Assembly (NCBI RefSeq): GCF_017086405.1
Contig: NZ_CP070973.1
Coordinates: forward strand, 4,868,739-4,932,738
Direction of reading: 5' to 3'
Source of the DNA: Mycobacterium gordonae
GTDB taxonomy: Bacteria > Actinomycetota > Actinomycetes > Mycobacteriales > Mycobacteriaceae
Length of the DNA stretch: 64,000 nucleotides
Shown here: piece by piece, positions 52,301 to 60,914 of the stretch
How the letters are laid out: every line of letters starts with the position of its first letter
Numbering within the stretch: position 1 is the first letter of the stretch
Notes under the pieces: model-generated
What the model saw: only the letters and a program-made list of their open reading frames with translations
The model's database searches: none
Told to the model about the DNA's origin: nothing
Translations under genes and position numbers: made by a program

Positions 52301-54565
52301 AACATCGGTATCGGCAACTCCGGCGTGGGCAGCACCGGCCTCTTCAACGCCGGCAACTTCAGCAGCGGATTGGGCAATGCGGGCGAGCGCAATCTCGGCT
52401 TCTTCAACGCGGGTAACGCCAACCTCGGCGCGCTGAACCCCGGCAATGTCAACTCCGGCCTGTTCAACAGCGGCGACGGCAACGTCGGGTTGGCCAATTC
52501 GGGTGACTTCAACGACGGGATATTGATCTCCGGCGACCACAGCATCGGCGCACTCTTTACCGGTGACTACCAGAATGTGGCCGACCCCAACCTGGGGATC
52601 ACCCTTCTGGACATCAACCAGAACCTCGGTCCCGTCCACATCGACCCTATTCACGTTCCAGGGTTGCCGATCAACATCAACGAGACCATTTACATCAATT
52701 CCTTCACCGTGCCGCAGATCGACGTGCCAGCAATACCGGTGGAAATCCACCAGGGCGTGGCGCTTCCCGCCATCACCCTCTTCGAGGGCCTCAACATGCC
52801 GGCGCAGCAGATCGTGATTCCGCTCAACATCCCCGCCAGCACCGGATCGACGCTGCAGCTTCCGGCGATCGGCTTCAACGCCCAATACAAGCCCGACAAC
52901 CTTCCCCCGTGGTCGTTCGGGCAATTCGCGATCAGCCAGCAACTGAACACCCTGGGACCGACCGCCGGCATCCTCGTCCAGACCGGCGCCACCGATGCCC
53001 GGACCGGTGCCGTCACGCTGAACCTTCCAGCGATCAATATTCCGCGAATCGCGACCTCCCCGATTCCGCTGACCATCGACACCCACGGCGGCATTCCCGC
53101 CTTCACCCTGTTCCCCGGCGGAATGTCCATCCCGCAGAACCCGATTCCGGTCACTTACACGCTGACCGGCGGCCTGCAGCCGTTCACGATCTTCCCCGAT
53201 GGCTACACGATCGACCCCATTCCATTGCACCTGCACCTCGACGCCACCCTGCTCAATCCGATCGACGGTATTCCTCCGTCACTCAACCTGGTCGATTTCC
53301 AGTTCTCCGGCGGCATGGGCCCGGTGAAGATCCCGGACCTCCCGATTCCCACCATTCCCCTGGGCCTCAATTTCGGCCTGAGTCATGGGGCATTCACCAT
53401 CCCGCCGATAGAGCTTCCGAACATCCCGATCGACATCACCGGCGACATCGGCCTGGGCCCGATCGGCATCCCGTCCCAAACCATTCCCGCGATCTTCAAC
53501 GACCCGTTGGCAACCGTCCATTTCGACGCGTTCAAGACTGCGGTGACGAAGATATCGCCATTCGTCATATGGACCAGCGGCAATGCGCCCTGGGACCCGA
53601 TCCCCGCCCCCACCGGCGCATACATTTCGATCGGTTCGCCACCGCTGACCGACCTGCTCTTCGTCAACCCCCTAGTCCTCGGCAGCGCGACCCAGGATCC
53701 GTATTCGATAGTCTTCAGCGGCGGGACGTACGCCTTCAACACGCCGGCCGTGATGATCGACAGGATCCCGCTGGGGTTCCGATTGCCGGGCGGTGTCGAC
53801 GGCGCCACGATCTTCCCGAACGGGCTGACCTTCCCGGCCAACAACCTGGTGGACCTCAATCTCGCCGCCGGGCCCAAAGGCTTCACCATTCCCGCCCGAA
53901 CCATCCCCGCCATCCAGGCCAGCTTGGACGCCATCGTCAAACTGGCCACCCCGGACAACCTGCTGCCGCCATACAAACTGCTCTACGTCACCGCCAACGG
54001 AGGCATCGGCCCCGCCGTACTCCCCTCGTTCCACATTCCGTCGATCCCGCTGGGCTTCGACCTCGGCGGCGGCATCGGTCCGATCACCATCCCGTCCTTC
54101 TCCACACCGCCCATTCACCTGGGACTCGACCCGAGCGCAACCGCGGGCCCGGTCTCGATGCAGCCCATCAGCATCCCCCGGCTGACCGCCGACGCGTTCC
54201 TGCATTTCGATCAGATCAAGACCGGGCTCGCGACCACCACCGGCGCGATCTATTTCAGTGGAGGCGTCGTCCCGCAGATCAATCTCGGGGGGTCCAGCAC
54301 CAGCACGACTCCTGCATGGGAAATCCCCTGGTTCACGGTCTCGACCCCGCCAGGGGGAATCCCCGGATTCTCGATCCCGGTGGACCCGATCGAACTCGGC
54401 CTGCCGCTATCGGTGACCATCCCGTCGCTGACCTTCCCGGGTCTGACCATCCCGCGAATTCCGTTGGGACAGGCGCTGTCCGGCGCTTTACCCGCGTTCG
54501 ATCTGCCGTCGATCACGATCGACCGGATTCCGATCAGTTTCGCCGGCCCGCTCACCCTGTTCTAG
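49307..54565 (+). CDS. PPE-MPTR family protein
   Basis: 1752 aa. The PPE domain (residues 1-180) starts MSFFILPPEVNSALLHAGAG and has the WxG turn at 57-59 (WQG). Next comes a long beta-rich region of imperfect repeats alternating FPGG/PDG turns with IPIPLxI strands (about 230-860). Then come the NxGxGN pentapeptide MPTR array (about 876-1085) and a second beta-repeat region to the C-terminus resembling the first. It is a likely ESX-5 substrate exposed at the surface. The start is TTG 49307 with AAAGGG upstream. No PE partner lies immediately upstream; the next PE gene is downstream. Confidence 0.93.
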   Translation: MSFFILPPEVNSALLHAGAGPEPMLAAATAWEGLSAELSTAATEFSSVTSGLVSGSWQGASAAAMAAAAAPYAGWLDAAAAAAESSAAQARAVVAAFEAVLAAAVRPEVIAGNRSQFVALALSNIFGQNTPAIAATEFDYELMWAQDVAAMAGYHLNASAVASALQTFTEPAQALGGLPNVVSAASTAAAAAQGFLTSGTASLARGALGAASGPALLNPGRLLSGLLGATGGPSFDLFPITLPLELNVAGAVGPITIEPIQILPTIPLNFHQTFLLGPLTVPPIHVPAIPLVDFSIPIDIGPLRVSPITLVPAIEFPSQIITIPGFNLVPGGIQTSGLWAGPLLLSQGVFINPGVNPIAAQLSYTTPALTLFPGGLSIPDAPLHFDVGIKAGTGAFTIPGFSLPENAIPLTISTAGQIDGFSTPRITIDAIPASLDTVVRADRVVPLFPLPSIPLTITANGTVGPVHVAPIAIPQAHAAITNATVSIGSFTVPEIAIPQIPLHATGTVALAQNTISSVNLLDPLSFTGQLQLGPISGPNAHIDIASMSLGSGLPSLVLRNINVAVDALFYGPQTLDLATTPLALPDISIPAQNILTLGLGGGIDPMTLLPGGLTFPENSVSLTNFSVGSDPFTVFPDGFRIDQFPFKINATVLSPTPVPTTGSVGPIHIPAAPLIQPIRAGGTGTINLNLGLPTIPTPAIGLGLNGITNYGFITHEPIVIPPFGTSGTFATEPIGINVNIGSIPFTLRGIPVIGGQLEGNVFAFVVNQGIDAMTVPLDFMTSSIAIPPLSLGGSIPIDIPLDIVSAATIPGIGYTQSIPLNFATEIPQFTIPETLIPAIPIGSNLALPGSIGPQLGDVVTSGATWLQQQLMNAGLGNVGVYNFGSGNLGSLNLGNGNIGSYNLGGGNIGDANIGWGNGALGAMVGKNVGLGNAGSGNFGFGNAGSGNIGFGNTGTGNVGIGLVGDNQNGFGGWNSGTGNIGLFNSGTNNVGFFNSGSNNIGIGNSGVGSTGLFNAGNFSSGLGNAGERNLGFFNAGNANLGALNPGNVNSGLFNSGDGNVGLANSGDFNDGILISGDHSIGALFTGDYQNVADPNLGITLLDINQNLGPVHIDPIHVPGLPININETIYINSFTVPQIDVPAIPVEIHQGVALPAITLFEGLNMPAQQIVIPLNIPASTGSTLQLPAIGFNAQYKPDNLPPWSFGQFAISQQLNTLGPTAGILVQTGATDARTGAVTLNLPAINIPRIATSPIPLTIDTHGGIPAFTLFPGGMSIPQNPIPVTYTLTGGLQPFTIFPDGYTIDPIPLHLHLDATLLNPIDGIPPSLNLVDFQFSGGMGPVKIPDLPIPTIPLGLNFGLSHGAFTIPPIELPNIPIDITGDIGLGPIGIPSQTIPAIFNDPLATVHFDAFKTAVTKISPFVIWTSGNAPWDPIPAPTGAYISIGSPPLTDLLFVNPLVLGSATQDPYSIVFSGGTYAFNTPAVMIDRIPLGFRLPGGVDGATIFPNGLTFPANNLVDLNLAAGPKGFTIPARTIPAIQASLDAIVKLATPDNLLPPYKLLYVTANGGIGPAVLPSFHIPSIPLGFDLGGGIGPITIPSFSTPPIHLGLDPSATAGPVSMQPISIPRLTADAFLHFDQIKTGLATTTGAIYFSGGVVPQINLGGSSTSTTPAWEIPWFTVSTPPGGIPGFSIPVDPIELGLPLSVTIPSLTFPGLTIPRIPLGQALSGALPAFDLPSITIDRIPISFAGPLTLF

Positions 54566-54646
54566 ACGAGGCATCGATGATCCCCCATCCGATCAGCCGC
54601 ACAGCCCACTTGCCCGCTTCCACCGAAGACTGATTCAGAGGTGCCG

Positions 54647-57600
54647 ATGTCTTACGTCATTGCAACACCGGCGGCCCTGGCCGCGGCGTCAACGAACCTG
54701 TTCGAAATCGGCGAATCGATCCGCGCCGCCAGCGCGGCCGCGGCGTCGCCGACGACGGGCATCGCGGCGGCGGCCGCGGACGAGGTCTCATCGGCGATCG
54801 CGCGATTGTTCGGCACCTTCGGCCAGGAATACCAGGCGGCCAGCGCGCAGGCCGCTGCGGCGAACGACCAGTTTGTCCAGGCATTCCAGCGGGGCGCGGC
54901 GGCATATGAGCGCATTGAGTTCGGCAACGCCGGGCTGCTGCAACCGCTGTTGGACAGCCCGCTGGCGACGGGCCTGATGGGCCTCGTCAATGCCCCCAGC
55001 GAGCTGCTGACGGACCGGCCGATCATCGGCGATGGCGCCGACGGCAGGGCGGGCACAGGTGAGAACGGCGGAGACGGTGGCTGGGTGTCCGGCAACGGCG
55101 GCAGGGGTGGTTCCGGCGCGCCAGGCCAGCAGGGTGGCGCCGGCGGAAATGCCGGCGCCAACGGCAATGGGGGCGCCGGCGGCGTCGGCGGTGATGCAGT
55201 TACCCCGGGTGGGCGTGGCGGCGACGGTGGGCGCGGCGGCAACGGGGGAACAACGACCGGTTTCGCCGGCACCGGCGGCGCAGGTGGGGCCGGTGCGCCC
55301 GGCGCACCGGGGCAATCCGGCGGCGCTGGCGGAAACGGCGGGGTCGGCGGGGCCAGTCAGATGCTGGGCCTTGCCAGCGGCGGCGCCGGGGGCGCGGGCG
55401 GTATCGGCGGGGCGGGCGGCGCCGGCCTTCCGGGTGCTGCGGGCGGAGCAGGTGGAGCCGGCGGCGTCGGTGGCGCCGGCGGACCGGGAAGCATCGCAGG
55501 AAACTTGGGCGTCGCAGGGGTCGGCGGTGACGGCGGTGTCGGCGGCACGGGCGGAGCGGGCATCAGCACCCCCGGTGCCGGCGGCGATGGCGGGGCGGGT
55601 GGGCACGGCGGCGATGCCGGAGCCGGCGGCGCCGGCGTCGGAGGCGGTGGCTTCGGTCGCGGCGGCAACGGCGGGGGCGGCGGCGCCGGAGCCGACGGTG
55701 CCGGCGGCGCTGTGGGCGCGACCGGGTTCGCGGGCGGCCGCGGCGGCGCCGGCGGTGCGGGTGGCAGCTCCGGAGCGGGCGGCACCGCGGGCAGCGGTGG
55801 AGTCGGCGGCGCCGGCGGTCACGGCGGCAATGGGGGCATCGCCCCCACCGGCCCCGGTCTGCAAGGCGGCGGCGGTGGTCAGGGCGGCGACGGCGGCGCA
55901 GGCGGAGCCGGCGGCGCGGGTAACACCGGTATCGGCGGCAACGCCGGGAACGGCGGTGCCGGCGGTGACGGCGGCAAGGCCGGCACCAGTAACGGAGCCG
56001 GCAGCGCAGGCGGGGCCGGCGGAAACGGTGGCGCGGCGGGAGCAGCAGGTACCGGTGCCGCAACGGGCCACGGCGCCACCGGCGGTCGCGGCGGCAATGG
56101 CGGGGACGGAAGCAGCGGCGTCAACGGCGGGTCCGGCAAGGCCGGGTTCGCCGGTGGCAGCGGGGGTATCGGCGGCAACGGCGGCGATGGCGGCGCGACC
56201 GGAGTCGGCGGCAACGCCGGGAACGGCGGCGCCGGAGGTGCCGGCGGCAACGGCGGCTCGGATAACAGCGGCGGTGGGGGCTTCACCGCCCCGTCCGGCG
56301 GCAGCGGAGGCAATGGCGGCGACGCAGGCAAGGCCGGCACGGGTCTGATCGCGGGTCGCGGCGGCGTCGGAGGCAACGGCGGAGTCGGTGGCGATGGCGC
56401 TAAGGGCCACGCAGGCGCCACCGGCGGTAGTTCCGGCGACAATGGCGGCAACGGCGGCGCCGGCGGCAACGGTGGCAGCGGCGGTCTTACCGGTACCGGC
56501 GGCAACGCCGGGAACGGCGGCGCCGGCGGAAACGGCGGTTCCGGTGGAGGTAAAGCCAACTCCGGTATACCCGGCGGCAAGGGCGGCGCCGGAGGCAACG
56601 GTGGCAACGCCGGCGTCGCAGGTACCGGAGCCATCCAGGGCAGCGGTGCCACCGGCGGAAACGGCGGCACCGGCGGAAACGGCGGCACCGGCAGCAACGG
56701 CGCGGCCGGCGTCGGCGGAACCAGAGGCGGGAACGGCGGAGTTGGCGGTAACGGCGGGTCCGGCGGCGTCAGCGGCACTGGTGGCAATGCCGGAAATGGC
56801 GGCACGGGCGGCAACGGGGGTAGCGCCGGCAGTGACACGGGCACGGGTGGCGCGACGGCGCCGTCCGGCGGCGATGGCGGCCACGGGGGTGACGCCGGGC
56901 AGGCCGGCACCGGTGGCAAAGCCGCAGGGCATGGGGGCAACGGCGGCGACGGTGGAGCCGGCGGCAGCGGCGCCGACGGCAACGCGAGCACTGTCATCGG
57001 CGCTGCGGGCGACACCGGCGGCGACGGTGGGACCGGCGGTAACGGCGGGAGCGGCGGAGCCACCGGTATCGCCGGCAAAGCCGGAAGTGGTGGTGCCGGC
57101 GGCAATGGCGGCAACGGTCTCACCGCTGCCGGGGCACCCGGCAGCAATGGTGGTGCGGGCGGCAACGGCGGCGACGCGGGCGCGGGCGGCGGAGGCACCG
57201 GTGGCAGCGGAGGCAACGGCGGAAACGGCGGCAACGGCAATGCGGGCACGGCCGGCAGCGCTGGGACCGAAGGTGCCCGTGGCGGGGCCGGGGGTAACGG
57301 CGGCAACGCCGCCGGCACCGGCAGCATCGGCGGCAAAGCCGGCAACGGGGGGGCCGGCGGGACCGGTGGGGATGGCGGGGCCGACACCGGCACGGGCGGA
57401 GCCACTGCCCCGGCCGGCGGCAAAGGAGGCAACGGCGGCGACGCCGGCACCGGCGGCAGTGGCGACACCGTTGGCAGCGGCGGCGTCGGCGGCGCCGGCG
57501 GGGCCGGCGGCAAAGGTGCGAACGGCAACGCTGGTGGCGTCGGGACGACCGGTGATCACGGCGGCGCCGGCGGCGCCGGCGGAAATGGCGGCAACGCCGC

Positions 57601-60600
57601 GGGTAAGGGCAGCATCGGCGGAAAGGCCGGCAACGGCGGCGCCGGCGGGAATGGCGGCACCGGCTACTCCGCTGCGGGCAGCAGTGGCGGCACCGGGGGC
57701 AACGGCGGCACCGGGGGTAACGCCGGCACCGGCGGCACCGGAGTCGTCGCCGGCGGGGGCGGCACCGGCGGCAGCGGCGGCACTGGCGGCAACGGTGGCA
57801 AGGGCAGCGAGGGTGCGGCCGGCGCAGCCGGAACCGCCGGCGGCAACGGCGGCACCGGCGGCAACGGCGGCAATGCGACTGGCACCGGCAGCATCGGCGG
57901 CAAGGCCGGCGATGGGGGCAACGGCGGCCACGGCGGAAAGGGCGGTGCCGACATCGGCGGCGGCGGCGGGGCCACCGCGCCGGCGGGCGGTGCCGGTGGA
58001 AACGGCGGCAACGCCGGCACGGCGGGTACCGGGACCACAAAAGGCAGCGGCGGCATCGGCGGTAACGGCGGTGACGGCGGCAGCGGTGCCACCGGCAGAG
58101 GCGGAACCGATATCGCCGGAAAGACAGGCGATACCGGCGGTCTGGGTGGGGCCGGCGGTATCGGCGGCAACGCCTCGGGCGCCGGTGGAAAAGCGGGCAA
58201 CGGCGGATCGGGCGGCAGTGGCGGCGACGGCGGAGTCGGGGGCACGGATACCGGGACCGGCGGCGCGACAGCCCCGGCCGGCGGCACGGGCGGCCGGGGC
58301 GGCGCGGGTGGCCGTCCGGGCGCGGCCAGCGGTGGTGCCGCCGGCGGTATCGGCGGCACCGGCGGCACCGGCGGCACCGGTGGCAACGGCGGCGTAGGCG
58401 CCGGCGGCGACCATGGCGGCGCGGGCGGTGCGGGCGGCATCGGCGGCAACGGCGGCAACGCCTCCGGTACCGGCGGTAAGGCCGGCAACGCCGGCAATGG
58501 CGGTGCCGGCGGCCGCGGCGGTGACGCCGGCGCCGACATCGGCTCCGGCGGCTCCGGCGCACCGTCCGGCGGCACCGGCGGTAAGGGCGGCAATGCCGGA
58601 GCAGCGGGCTCAGGCGGTACCGGCGCGGGCAAGGGCGGCGTAGGTGGTTCCGGTGGAGACGGCGGCAACGGTAGCGCCGGCACTGCCAACAGCGGCAGAG
58701 GCGGCGGTAACGGCGGTGCCGGCGGCGTCGGTGGCACCGCCGCCGGCACCGGCAGCGTGGGCGGCGCCGGCGGCAAGGGCGGCGCAGGCGGCACCGGCGG
58801 CACGGGCAGCGATGCGGCCCTCAACTCGGGCCTGGCCGGCGGCAACGGCGGCGTCGGCGGACTCGGCGGCAACGGCGGCAACGGCGGCACCGGCGGCACC
58901 ACCGGCGGCAAGGGCGGCGGCGGCGGCAACGGCGGCACCGGCGGCGTCAGCGGCATCAGCGAAGGCAGCGGAGCCGTCGGCGGCGCCGGCGGCAGGGCCG
59001 GCAACGGCGGCAACGGCGGCAACGGCGGCACAACCGGTGGCAGCGCAGGCAGCGGTGGCGACGGCGGCAACGGCGGTAACGGCGGCGCTGACGCCGGTAA
59101 GGGCGGCGTGACGGCACCGTCGGGTGGGGCCGGTGGCAATGGCGGCGACGCGGGCAAGGCCGGCACCGGCGGTGCCGCCGCGGGCAGCGGAGCAGTCGGC
59201 GGCACCGGCGGTACTGGCGGCAAAGGCAGCCCTGGCAACAGCGGCGCGGCCGGCACGGTGGGAGACACCGGCGGGAACGGCGGCGCGGGCGGCAACGGCG
59301 GCAACGCCACCGGCGTCGGGAGCATCGGAGGCAAAGCCGGCAGCGGCGGCGCGGGCGGCAACGGCGGCAACGGCGGCACCGGTGTCACGGGCGCCGGTGC
59401 CGGTAACGCCGGGGGTGCCGGCGGTGCGGGCGGCAACGCCGGCGCCACCGGCACGGGCACCACGCAGGGCAGCGGTGGCCGAGGCGGCGACGGCGGCACC
59501 GGCGGTTCCGGCGGCAACGGCCTCGCCGGTGCGACTGGCAAAGCGGGCGACATCGGCGGTGACGGCGGCAAGGGCGGCAACGGCGGAAGCGCCACCGGCA
59601 CCGGAGGTGTCAGCGGCAGCGGCGGCGCCGGCGGCAACGCCGGCCATGGCGGGAACGCCGGCACCGACAACGGCCCGGGCGGCGTGAGCGCCCCGGCCGG
59701 CGGTGCCGGCGGAGTCGGCGGCAACGGCGGCAGTGCCGGCGCTACCAGCAATGGCGCCACCGCCGGCAATGGTGGCGGCGGCGGCAAGGGCGGCGACGGC
59801 GGCAACGGCGCTCCGGGCATCAACGCGGGCGCGTCTTTCGCTGCTGACGCGGGCGGCAGCGGCGGCGCGGGCGGCAAGGGCGGCAACGGCGGTAACTCCG
59901 GCCCGGGCGGGACCAACGGCGCCAGCGGCAGCGGCGGCCACGGGGGCAACGGCGGCACCGGCGGCAACGGCGGACCTCTCGGCGACGACGTCGGCAGGGG
60001 CGGCAACGGCGGCAACGGCGGCGCCGCGGGCATCGCCGGCAAGGGTGGCGCTCTCAGCGCCGTCGGCGGGACCGGCGGCAACGGCGGCCCTGGCGGCAAG
60101 GGCGGCAACGGCAGCCCCGCCGCGCCGGGCGGAGCCGGCGGCAATGGCGGTTCCGGTGGCGAAGGCGGGATCGGCGACCTCACCGCGGCAGGCGGCAACG
60201 GTGGCGGCGGCGGCCAGGGTGGTAACGGCGGCAACAACACAACGTCGATTCCCGCCAAGGGCGGTGTCGGCGGGCGCGGCGGCGACGGCGGCGCCGGCGG
60301 CGCGAGCACAGGCGCCGTCACGACCAACACCGGCGGTACCGGAGGCGGCGGTGGCGCCGGCGGCAATGGCGGCACCGGCAGTTCGAGCAAAGGCACGACT
60401 GCCCCAACCGTGGGCGGTATTGGCGGAGGCGGCGGCAACGGCGGTAGGGGTGGTGACGCCGGCAGCTTCAATGGCTCGACTTTCGTCGGTGGCACAGCCG
60501 GCAGCGGCGGGACGGCCGGTAACGGCGGCACCGGCGGCACCGGCGGCGCGGGCCTGACCGGCTCGGGCTTCCCCGGCGCAAAGGGCGGTGACGGCGGCAC

Positions 60601-60817
60601 GGCCGGCACGGGCGGTGACGGCGGCACCAGCGGGGTCGGGGGCACCAACGGCGCCGGCACCAACGGCGGCACCGGCGGCTCCGGCGGCACCGGAGGCGCC
60701 GGCAGTTCAGGCGGCAAAGGCACCGGCGGCGGCGACGGCGTCACGGGCGGCCCCGCTGTCGGCGCCACCGGCGGCACCGGCGGCAAGGGCGGAACCGGCG
60801 GCCCCGGCGGTGTCTGA
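54647..60817 (+). CDS. Very large PE_PGRS family protein
   Basis: 2056 aa. A PE domain (MSYVIATPAALAAASTNLF to YERIE, the YxxxE export signal) is followed by the linker RPIIGDGADG and about 1900 residues of Gly-rich PGRS repeats with no C-terminal domain. The repeats have a second level of order of about 95 residues (annotated separately). ATG 54647 has CAGAGGTG upstream. Such proteins are exported by ESX-5 in pathogenic mycobacteria. The repetitive DNA makes assembly error possible; the frame is open throughout, which argues for correct sequence. Confidence 0.93.
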   Translation: MSYVIATPAALAAASTNLFEIGESIRAASAAAASPTTGIAAAAADEVSSAIARLFGTFGQEYQAASAQAAAANDQFVQAFQRGAAAYERIEFGNAGLLQPLLDSPLATGLMGLVNAPSELLTDRPIIGDGADGRAGTGENGGDGGWVSGNGGRGGSGAPGQQGGAGGNAGANGNGGAGGVGGDAVTPGGRGGDGGRGGNGGTTTGFAGTGGAGGAGAPGAPGQSGGAGGNGGVGGASQMLGLASGGAGGAGGIGGAGGAGLPGAAGGAGGAGGVGGAGGPGSIAGNLGVAGVGGDGGVGGTGGAGISTPGAGGDGGAGGHGGDAGAGGAGVGGGGFGRGGNGGGGGAGADGAGGAVGATGFAGGRGGAGGAGGSSGAGGTAGSGGVGGAGGHGGNGGIAPTGPGLQGGGGGQGGDGGAGGAGGAGNTGIGGNAGNGGAGGDGGKAGTSNGAGSAGGAGGNGGAAGAAGTGAATGHGATGGRGGNGGDGSSGVNGGSGKAGFAGGSGGIGGNGGDGGATGVGGNAGNGGAGGAGGNGGSDNSGGGGFTAPSGGSGGNGGDAGKAGTGLIAGRGGVGGNGGVGGDGAKGHAGATGGSSGDNGGNGGAGGNGGSGGLTGTGGNAGNGGAGGNGGSGGGKANSGIPGGKGGAGGNGGNAGVAGTGAIQGSGATGGNGGTGGNGGTGSNGAAGVGGTRGGNGGVGGNGGSGGVSGTGGNAGNGGTGGNGGSAGSDTGTGGATAPSGGDGGHGGDAGQAGTGGKAAGHGGNGGDGGAGGSGADGNASTVIGAAGDTGGDGGTGGNGGSGGATGIAGKAGSGGAGGNGGNGLTAAGAPGSNGGAGGNGGDAGAGGGGTGGSGGNGGNGGNGNAGTAGSAGTEGARGGAGGNGGNAAGTGSIGGKAGNGGAGGTGGDGGADTGTGGATAPAGGKGGNGGDAGTGGSGDTVGSGGVGGAGGAGGKGANGNAGGVGTTGDHGGAGGAGGNGGNAAGKGSIGGKAGNGGAGGNGGTGYSAAGSSGGTGGNGGTGGNAGTGGTGVVAGGGGTGGSGGTGGNGGKGSEGAAGAAGTAGGNGGTGGNGGNATGTGSIGGKAGDGGNGGHGGKGGADIGGGGGATAPAGGAGGNGGNAGTAGTGTTKGSGGIGGNGGDGGSGATGRGGTDIAGKTGDTGGLGGAGGIGGNASGAGGKAGNGGSGGSGGDGGVGGTDTGTGGATAPAGGTGGRGGAGGRPGAASGGAAGGIGGTGGTGGTGGNGGVGAGGDHGGAGGAGGIGGNGGNASGTGGKAGNAGNGGAGGRGGDAGADIGSGGSGAPSGGTGGKGGNAGAAGSGGTGAGKGGVGGSGGDGGNGSAGTANSGRGGGNGGAGGVGGTAAGTGSVGGAGGKGGAGGTGGTGSDAALNSGLAGGNGGVGGLGGNGGNGGTGGTTGGKGGGGGNGGTGGVSGISEGSGAVGGAGGRAGNGGNGGNGGTTGGSAGSGGDGGNGGNGGADAGKGGVTAPSGGAGGNGGDAGKAGTGGAAAGSGAVGGTGGTGGKGSPGNSGAAGTVGDTGGNGGAGGNGGNATGVGSIGGKAGSGGAGGNGGNGGTGVTGAGAGNAGGAGGAGGNAGATGTGTTQGSGGRGGDGGTGGSGGNGLAGATGKAGDIGGDGGKGGNGGSATGTGGVSGSGGAGGNAGHGGNAGTDNGPGGVSAPAGGAGGVGGNGGSAGATSNGATAGNGGGGGKGGDGGNGAPGINAGASFAADAGGSGGAGGKGGNGGNSGPGGTNGASGSGGHGGNGGTGGNGGPLGDDVGRGGNGGNGGAAGIAGKGGALSAVGGTGGNGGPGGKGGNGSPAAPGGAGGNGGSGGEGGIGDLTAAGGNGGGGGQGGNGGNNTTSIPAKGGVGGRGGDGGAGGASTGAVTTNTGGTGGGGGAGGNGGTGSSSKGTTAPTVGGIGGGGGNGGRGGDAGSFNGSTFVGGTAGSGGTAGNGGTGGTGGAGLTGSGFPGAKGGDGGTAGTGGDGGTSGVGGTNGAGTNGGTGGSGGTGGAGSSGGKGTGGGDGVTGGPAVGATGGTGGKGGTGGPGGV
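56000..59900 (+). repeat. Higher-order repeat (about 285 bp) inside the PE_PGRS gene
   Basis: An AP(S/A)GG landmark recurs at about 56288, 56858, 57407, 57977, 58271, 58559, 59114 and 59690. The spacings are 570, 549, 570, 294, 288, 555 and 576 bp, that is one or two times about 285 bp. At the missing half-positions degenerate versions occur (for example SGIPGGKGG near 56570 and AAGAPGSNGG near 57130). A GSIGGKAGNGGAGG-type segment recurs within the units. Confidence 0.75.
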
Positions 60818-60914
60818 CCCGGCTCAGTACACCAGGTCAACATCGGAGCGCCCACTCCGGAGTTACAGTTCGAGCACTGTCGACGCAGACAGCGCGTAAC
60901 GATTGGGGGCTGCC

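Noticed and set aside
56000..59900. Regular repeats resembling an array
   Set aside because: The repeats are in-frame coding PGRS units without unique spacers and without cas genes, so not CRISPR.
54788..60855. Several very long Pro- or Ala-rich frames opposite and overlapping the PE_PGRS gene
   Set aside because: GGC-rich repeats leave all six frames open; only the frame with a PE domain, RBS and PGRS pattern is supported.
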